NCBI GenBank assembly: GCA_002434335.1
Contig: DJJW01000097.1
Coordinates: 136,552 to 146,676, forward strand
Reading direction: 5' to 3'
DNA length: 10,125 nt
Origin: Lachnoclostridium sp. UBA6558
GTDB taxonomy: Bacteria > Bacillota > Clostridia > Lachnospirales > Lachnospiraceae
Positions 5,997 through 10,125 of this stretch are shown in pieces (position 1 is the first letter of the stretch; each line of letters opens with the position of its first letter). The notes beneath the pieces were generated by a model. It did not search any database. It saw only the letters and a program-made list of their open reading frames with translations, and had not been told where the DNA came from. A program made the translations under genes and the position numbers.

Positions 5997-7787
5997 ATGA
6001 AAAGAGCAAGGAGATTAATATCACTTTTGCTTATTGTAACACTTATGTGCTGGGGACTATGGGGTTGTGGGTCCGGTAATAAGAACGGCGCAAAAAATAG
6101 CAGCGGAAACAATACTACAACAACTCCGGAAGCTACTGATGCAGCAACTGAAACACCGGAAGAATCTGCTGATGATCTTTTAGCAGATATTATTCCCAAA
6201 GATACAGTAGAGTTAACCGTATACAGCCAGCTGGCTAACTATTCTGGTGAGCAGATCGGATGGTTTGCTCAGGTTATGAAAGATAAGTTTAATGTTAAGC
6301 TTAACATTATTCCTACCGGTGACGGTGTATTCTCTACCCGTATGGAATCCGGTGAACTTGGTGATATCGTTATCTTCGGACAGGATGGAGATGAGTACAA
6401 ACAGGCAATCCAGGCCGGTTTACTCTTAGACTGGAATGAGGATGAGATTTTACAGGATTACGGCCCTTATATTAACGAAAACATGCAGGTTGCACTTCAG
6501 AAAAACAAGGATATTTCCGGCGGAACATTATACGGCTTCGGTCATAATGTTGGTTCTTCCTCTGATGAACATGAATCCTTTTTCTATCATCCTGATATCA
6601 GATGGGATTTATATGCGAAGTTAGGTTATCCTGAAGTAAATACCTTAGAAGATTTTATACCTGTACTGGAGCAAATGGTAAAAGAAAACCCTACATCCGA
6701 TTCCGGACAAAAGACTTACGCTATGTCTTTATTCAAAGACTGGGACGGCGATATGGTTATGTATGTTAAGGCACTTGGTGCTTTATACGGATATGATGAA
6801 TTCGGATTTACCTTATATGATGTAAATACACAGACTGCACAGCCTATTCTGGATGATAACAGTATGTATTTAAGAAGTCTTAAGTTCTACAACCAGTTAT
6901 ATCAAAAAGGCTTACTGGATCCTGATTCCATGACTCAGACCTCCACAGAAGCAAGTGATGCTTATACAGATGGCGCAGCAGTATTTAATATCTTTAACTT
7001 CCTTGGTCAGGCTTTATACAATACAGATAAGCACACCTCCGAAGGAAAAGGCATGTATGCTCTGGCAGCAAAAGATATGAAAGTTTTAAGTTATGGTCTT
7101 AATGTATACGGTGGTAACAGAGTTTGGTCTATCGGTGCAAATACACAGTATCCTGAACTTTGCATGGCTATCATTAACTGGCTGAGTACTCCGGAAGGTG
7201 TTATGACCACTAACTATGGTCCTCAGGGCGTTTCCTGGGATTATGATGATCAGGGATATGCTTACCTTACAGATTTGGGTGCTGCCAGCAAAGCTGATCA
7301 GAAGACAGAAATGACGGATGGTTATTCAGGAACTTTTGAAGATGGTAACTTTAAGATGAATAACACTACTTGGGCACTTGACAGCATTAACCCTGATGGT
7401 AACGGAGAACCCTTTAACTATCTGTTCTGGGGCAGTACTTTAAAGAAAGAGACCACCAATGCGGAGCAGGAGTGGAAGAAGTATACCGGATATCTCAGTG
7501 CTGACGAGTACTTAAATGATGGAAGATTCTCTATAGCAATCGGAACAAACTACTCTACAGGTGCTAAGAGTGATGAGCTCAGCACTACCTGGAATCAGGT
7601 AAAAGAAGCTATCAAGACATATTCCTGGAATGCAATTTATGCTAAGACCGATGCTGAGTTTGATACTATCGTAGCTGAATTACAGTCAAAAGCAAAAGAA
7701 TATGGCTATGATGAGTGTATCGCTTGGTGTATGAATGAAGCAACTTTAAGAAAAGCAGCAGAAGATAAAGCAAAAGCAGCAAACTAA
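5997..7787 (+). CDS. LplA-type extracellular substrate-binding lipoprotein of the sugar ABC transporter
   Basis: A 596-residue family 1 solute-binding lipoprotein, somewhat longer than the usual 500-550 for LplA-like proteins. Residues 1-23 are a signal peptide with lipobox LWG-C, so Cys24 is the lipid anchor. A flexible Gly/Asn/Thr/Glu linker runs to about residue 60 (with TTTTPEATDAATETPEES), followed by the binding domain starting VELTVYSQLANYSGEQIGWFAQVMKDKFNVKLN. The middle and end (GGNRVWSIGANTQYPELCMAIINWLSTPEGV; WNQVKEAIKTYSWNAIYAKTDAEF) are typical of LplA-like proteins, which bind oligosaccharides at the cell surface and hand them to the permease pair. AGGAGGG at 5982-5988 lies 8 nt before the ATG. 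Being last in the operon behind a stem-loop fits high expression. The ligand is unknown. Confidence 0.92.
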   Translation: MKRARRLISLLLIVTLMCWGLWGCGSGNKNGAKNSSGNNTTTTPEATDAATETPEESADDLLADIIPKDTVELTVYSQLANYSGEQIGWFAQVMKDKFNVKLNIIPTGDGVFSTRMESGELGDIVIFGQDGDEYKQAIQAGLLLDWNEDEILQDYGPYINENMQVALQKNKDISGGTLYGFGHNVGSSSDEHESFFYHPDIRWDLYAKLGYPEVNTLEDFIPVLEQMVKENPTSDSGQKTYAMSLFKDWDGDMVMYVKALGALYGYDEFGFTLYDVNTQTAQPILDDNSMYLRSLKFYNQLYQKGLLDPDSMTQTSTEASDAYTDGAAVFNIFNFLGQALYNTDKHTSEGKGMYALAAKDMKVLSYGLNVYGGNRVWSIGANTQYPELCMAIINWLSTPEGVMTTNYGPQGVSWDYDDQGYAYLTDLGAASKADQKTEMTDGYSGTFEDGNFKMNNTTWALDSINPDGNGEPFNYLFWGSTLKKETTNAEQEWKKYTGYLSADEYLNDGRFSIAIGTNYSTGAKSDELSTTWNQVKEAIKTYSWNAIYAKTDAEFDTIVAELQSKAKEYGYDECIAWCMNEATLRKAAEDKAKAAN

Positions 7788-7816
7788 TATAATTATAATT
7801 GCAAATTGCTAATACT

Positions 7817-7869
7817 AACGGGCAGTTCACCAGGTGAACTGCCCGTTGCAGACTGCCGATTAATTTTTT
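7817..7869 (+). terminator. strong hairpin at the end of the transporter operon (probable terminator)
   Basis: AACGGGCAGTTCAC (7817-7830) is perfectly complementary to 7834-7847, giving a 14-bp stem with a 3-nt loop 29 bp after the stop codon. The only T-run (7864-7869) is 16 nt past the stem, so this is not a canonical terminator. An alternative pairing of GGCAGT (7821-7826) with ACTGCC (7853-7858) brings the T-run closer. It may end transcription or protect the 3' end, and it lies between convergent genes. Confidence 0.6.
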
Positions 7870-7899
7870 CGATGTAAAAAGGAAGTGGTAGTTTCTTCT

Positions 7900-7927
7900 T
7901 TTATGGTATTTGTCTTTATGGTATTTG
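7900..7927. repeat. 13-bp direct repeat, period 15
   Basis: TTTATGGTATTTG occurs at 7900-7912 and again at 7915-7927, in the 3' region between the convergent operons. No function is evident. Confidence 0.45.
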
Positions 7928-7934
7928 GCTTCAA

Positions 7935-8870
7935 TTACTCATGAAGACGTCTTATTAGCTTATATACTGTGCAATTTTCAATAACCAGAGGTTTCCTGTG
8001 AGCAAAGAATATAATACCTTCACTTGGAGCAATAATCTGTGAGATAACTTCCCCCTCAATCGGATCGACCACTTCTGCCAGAAGGTCTCCAAAAGCTACT
8101 TCTTCGCCTGGTTCTTTGAACCTTCTATAGATACCGGATACGTCTGCTCTGATAGACATCAGGCTTTCTTCTTCCAGGGTAGTTGCTATAAAGCCGTTAT
8201 GGCAGTTATATTTGATAATCCCCATTCGGGTGAGGAAACGAAGCACAGAGGAAACAGCTTGATTTGCTGATTTCTCATCAATATAATCCGTAGCAGAAGT
8301 ATATACACTAAAGGCATTGGTTCCGTTCATCTGCCAGTTATAATTTAGGGTGGCTGTATCAATAGGGCGTGGTTTTCTGGTCACTACATAGGGAAGTCCG
8401 AACAGATTGGCAAGGCTGGTATTCTGATACCCGGTTTCCATCATTCTGACATGGGGAATAAAATCACCGGGGGTATGAAAGCTTGCAAACTGTATGCCGT
8501 AATTATATCCCTTTACAGCCTTGAAGATACCGTCTGCAATTCGTCTGGTTGTTTCGCCTTCTGCGTCACCTGGAAACATACGGTTAATATCAGTGTTATC
8601 CATAGCCCAGAAGCGTTTTTCAACATTGATGGAGTAGTGATTTACAGAAGGTATCACCATGATTTCATTATTATTTACGATAGCCCCGGCCTTCTCCAGT
8701 TTATCAAGGATTTTAACGATTTGAGAGCAGATGTAGAGCTGCTGTACTTCATTACCACGGGTTGGTCCCACGATACAGGCAGATTTCTCCCCTTTTCCGA
8801 AATGATAGGAGGGAATGCTCAGTTCTCCGCGAAAAGGAGTCTTGATGGAGTATACTGTGTCTTTTATCAT
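7935..8870 (-). CDS. succinylglutamate desuccinylase/aspartoacylase-family protein, probable pseudoenzyme
   Basis: A 311-residue member of the AstE/AspA family (M14-like zinc hydrolases), homologous along its length to the product of the upstream gene. It keeps the DINRMFPG motif (Asn96, Arg97), the third zinc-ligand-like His132 (FASFHTPGDF) and the C-terminal barrel-sandwich domain (SGIYRRFKEPGEEVAFGDLLAEVVDP, about 245-305). The first zinc motif, HGxE in active members, is TRGNE here: Arg38 replaces His and Glu41 is kept. The position of the catalytic Glu is Tyr190 (FSVYTSAT against IAVEMGTG in the paralogue). I infer loss of hydrolase activity and perhaps a binding or partner role. The ATG at 8868-8870 overlaps the upstream TGA by 4 bp (ATGA), with GGAGG 9 nt upstream, so the two genes are co-translated. 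It is convergent with the transporter operon. Confidence 0.85.
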   Translation of the reverse strand: MIKDTVYSIKTPFRGELSIPSYHFGKGEKSACIVGPTRGNEVQQLYICSQIVKILDKLEKAGAIVNNNEIMVIPSVNHYSINVEKRFWAMDNTDINRMFPGDAEGETTRRIADGIFKAVKGYNYGIQFASFHTPGDFIPHVRMMETGYQNTSLANLFGLPYVVTRKPRPIDTATLNYNWQMNGTNAFSVYTSATDYIDEKSANQAVSSVLRFLTRMGIIKYNCHNGFIATTLEEESLMSIRADVSGIYRRFKEPGEEVAFGDLLAEVVDPIEGEVISQIIAPSEGIIFFAHRKPLVIENCTVYKLIRRLHE

Positions 8871-9811
8871 GTAAAATTACCTCCTAATATACGGACTATC
8901 AAAGAGCCTTCATTTACTACGGGATATTCCCTTAAGGTAAATACCATACCGTCACAAGGAGCAAGGATATGCTGGTTGATCTCACCGGTCAGACTGTCTA
9001 CAATGTCTCCGATAACTTCACCTTTCTTTATACCCATCCAGTGCTCTACCTCAGGCAGAAAGATTCCGGAGGTTTCCGCATGAACCATGGTAACTTCACT
9101 TCCGCCTTCTGTGGAGATAATCGGTGTTTTAGGGGTTATGACTTCACCCTCCCACATTCCAAGCTCTTTCAGGAGACAAAAGATACCTTCTGTAATCTGA
9201 TCCCCAAACTGCTTTGTTATGCGCATACCGGTACCCATTTCAACGGCTATAGTAGGAACTCCGCTGGTATTAAGGGCATGTGTTAAGGTGGCATTCTGTA
9301 CGGTAGCAGAAGGATGTACCCAAACAAAGTCAAGGTTTAAAAGCTTGGCATAGGGCAAAAGCATTTTGGCATTCTCTTCAATCATTCGAACCTGTGGGAT
9401 TTCACGAAGAAAAATATTTGAGGAATGCAGGTCAACACAGAGTTCAGATCCCAGGATATCTTCAACGATTGCCTGAGCAGCATTTTCTGCCATATCTCCG
9501 TTTTTATTTCCGGGAAAACAACGATTCAGATCCAAATCAAAGGCAGGTATTCCACGTGTAAGAGACTCAATTCCCAGGGGGTTAAGACAGGGATATATAT
9601 CAACGATTCCATGAAGTAAATGAATGTTGGCTTTGATTCGCCGTATGATTTCGTAACAGATATACTGACCTTCCAATTCATCGCCGTGAATTCCGGAGAC
9701 GATACAGATTCTTTTCTCTGCTCCGGTCTTATTTAGAGGTTCAATACGGTTTTTCCATATGTTCATACTTTCTAATACCGGTAAGTCGATAGAAAATACA
9801 GACTTTATCAT
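8867..9811 (-). CDS. succinylglutamate desuccinylase/aspartoacylase-family zinc hydrolase
   Basis: A 314-residue protein of the AstE/AspA deacylase family, which hydrolyses N-acyl amino acids or related amides with zinc in the cytoplasm. The catalytic set is intact. The zinc motif HGDE has His42 and Glu45. DLDLNRCFPG carries Asn96 and Arg97 for substrate binding. CVDLHSSN supplies the third zinc ligand, His129. Glu191 in IAVEMGTG is the expected general base. Residues about 248-310 form the C-terminal barrel-sandwich domain usual in the family. I chose the ATG at 9809-9811 over a TTG at 9841 for three reasons. AAAGGA lies 9 nt upstream of it, the promoter -10 box overlaps the region just before the TTG, and MIKSVFSI then aligns with MIKDTVYSI of the paralogue downstream. 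The substrate cannot be deduced. Confidence 0.88.
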   Translation of the reverse strand: MIKSVFSIDLPVLESMNIWKNRIEPLNKTGAEKRICIVSGIHGDELEGQYICYEIIRRIKANIHLLHGIVDIYPCLNPLGIESLTRGIPAFDLDLNRCFPGNKNGDMAENAAQAIVEDILGSELCVDLHSSNIFLREIPQVRMIEENAKMLLPYAKLLNLDFVWVHPSATVQNATLTHALNTSGVPTIAVEMGTGMRITKQFGDQITEGIFCLLKELGMWEGEVITPKTPIISTEGGSEVTMVHAETSGIFLPEVEHWMGIKKGEVIGDIVDSLTGEINQHILAPCDGMVFTLREYPVVNEGSLIVRILGGNFT

Positions 9812-9820
9812 AAAACCACA

Positions 9821-9826
9821 TCCTTT
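9821..9826 (-). promoter_or_regulatory. ribosome binding site that decides the start of the zinc hydrolase gene
   Basis: AAAGGA on the minus strand lies 9 nt before the ATG at 9809-9811. The longer reading from TTG 9841 has no comparable site. Confidence 0.6.
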
Positions 9827-9844
9827 CCGCAGTTTTTTCAACTA

Positions 9845-9873
9845 ATCATAACATTTTTCTGTAAGAAAAACAA
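9845..9873 (-). promoter_or_regulatory. sigma-A-type promoter with extended -10 for the hydrolase pair
   Basis: On the minus strand TTGTTT (9868-9873) and TATGAT (9845-9850) are spaced by exactly 17 bp. TG lies one base before the -10, making an extended -10. Transcription would start near 9838, leaving a leader of about 27 nt before the ATG at 9811. That excludes the upstream TTG start. Confidence 0.65.
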
Positions 9874-9958
9874 GAACGGTAATTGCTGAAAATAATACTT
9901 GAGGTTACTGTTATATTTGGGTACAATATGGTGTAATAGTGTTGAAAAGGGGGGGGGC

Positions 9959-10125
9959 TTTCACAAGGGGACGGAGAATTGTACAAAAGAGAAAGCACTC
10001 ATGCTTCAATTCCAAGGTATAAGAAGTCCTAATTCTCTGAAGATTTTGTGCTTGTCATAATGTAAAACAGATAACTCGCTTCGCTCAAACAATCTGTTTT
10101 ACATTATAGCACAAAATATTCAGAG
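9959..10125 (-). repeat. long palindromic (MITE/REP-like) element, copy 2, inverted and cut by the window end
   Basis: The plus strand from 9959 matches the reverse complement of copy 1 (396-623). Shared stretches include TTTCACAAGGG, ACTCATGCTTCAATTCC, AAGGTATAAGAAGTCCTAA and GATAACTCGCTTCGCTC (with one loop difference). The 16-bp apical stem is 10057-10072 with 10092-10107, around a 19-nt loop. The outer right arm runs past the window end. A run of nine Gs (9949-9957) abuts the element. The outer sequence AAGGGGACGGAGAATTG resembles the GGGGACGG-type termini often seen at repeats linked to Y1-type transposases in Firmicutes; this is recalled family knowledge and unproven here. Confidence 0.85.

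Noticed and set aside
6291..6308. Perfect 18-bp palindrome AATGTTAAGCTTAACATT
   Set aside because: It is inside the coding sequence for FNVKLNI of the binding protein, and the codons explain it. No partner site was seen elsewhere.
8451..9083. 210-codon plus-strand open frame
   Set aside because: It is antisense to the two hydrolase genes, has no domain features, and is a shadow of their codon bias.

Overview
The window looks like the chromosome of a low-GC, Gram-positive anaerobe of the Lachnospiraceae / Clostridium cluster XIVa type. The grounds are the AT-rich sequence, the strong GGAGG ribosome binding sites, the Gram-positive lipoproteins, and an LplB/YtcP/LplA-type carbohydrate ABC transporter with no ATPase of its own. 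This assignment is an inference; there is no rRNA or tRNA here.

Layout. The left edge (1-328, +) is the C-terminal DNA-binding half of an AraC/YesN-type regulator. A purine-rich repeat tract follows, then a palindromic repeat element of about 230 bp (396-623). Two monocistronic genes for exported proteins run on the minus strand: a secreted BsuPI-domain protein (654-1187) and a parvulin-like foldase lipoprotein (1430-2569). A hairpin terminator separates them. Next is an intergenic stretch of about 860 bp (2570-3432) with no convincing gene. It contains an unexplained open frame and a GC-richer block.

The centre (3433-7787, +) is a sugar-uptake operon: an unusually long LplB-type permease, a YtcP/LplC-type permease, a nested stem-loop, and a large LplA-type substrate-binding lipoprotein, closed by a 14-bp stem. 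The partial AraC/YesN gene is of the type that usually controls such operons. The energising ATPase is presumably a shared MsmX-like protein encoded elsewhere.

On the right, on the minus strand and convergent with the operon, are two overlapping paralogues of the succinylglutamate desuccinylase/aspartoacylase (M14-like zinc hydrolase) family. The promoter-proximal gene (8867-9811) keeps the zinc and catalytic residues. The distal one (7935-8870) has lost a zinc histidine and the catalytic glutamate, so it looks like a co-expressed pseudoenzyme. A recognisable extended -10 promoter precedes the pair.

The right edge (9959-10125) carries a second copy of the palindromic element in opposite orientation, cut by the window end. 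The two copies share a 19-nt loop. Their 16-bp apical stems differ at four positions, and every difference is matched on the opposite arm so that pairing is kept. The strongest candidates for something undescribed are this element family and the enzyme/pseudoenzyme pair.
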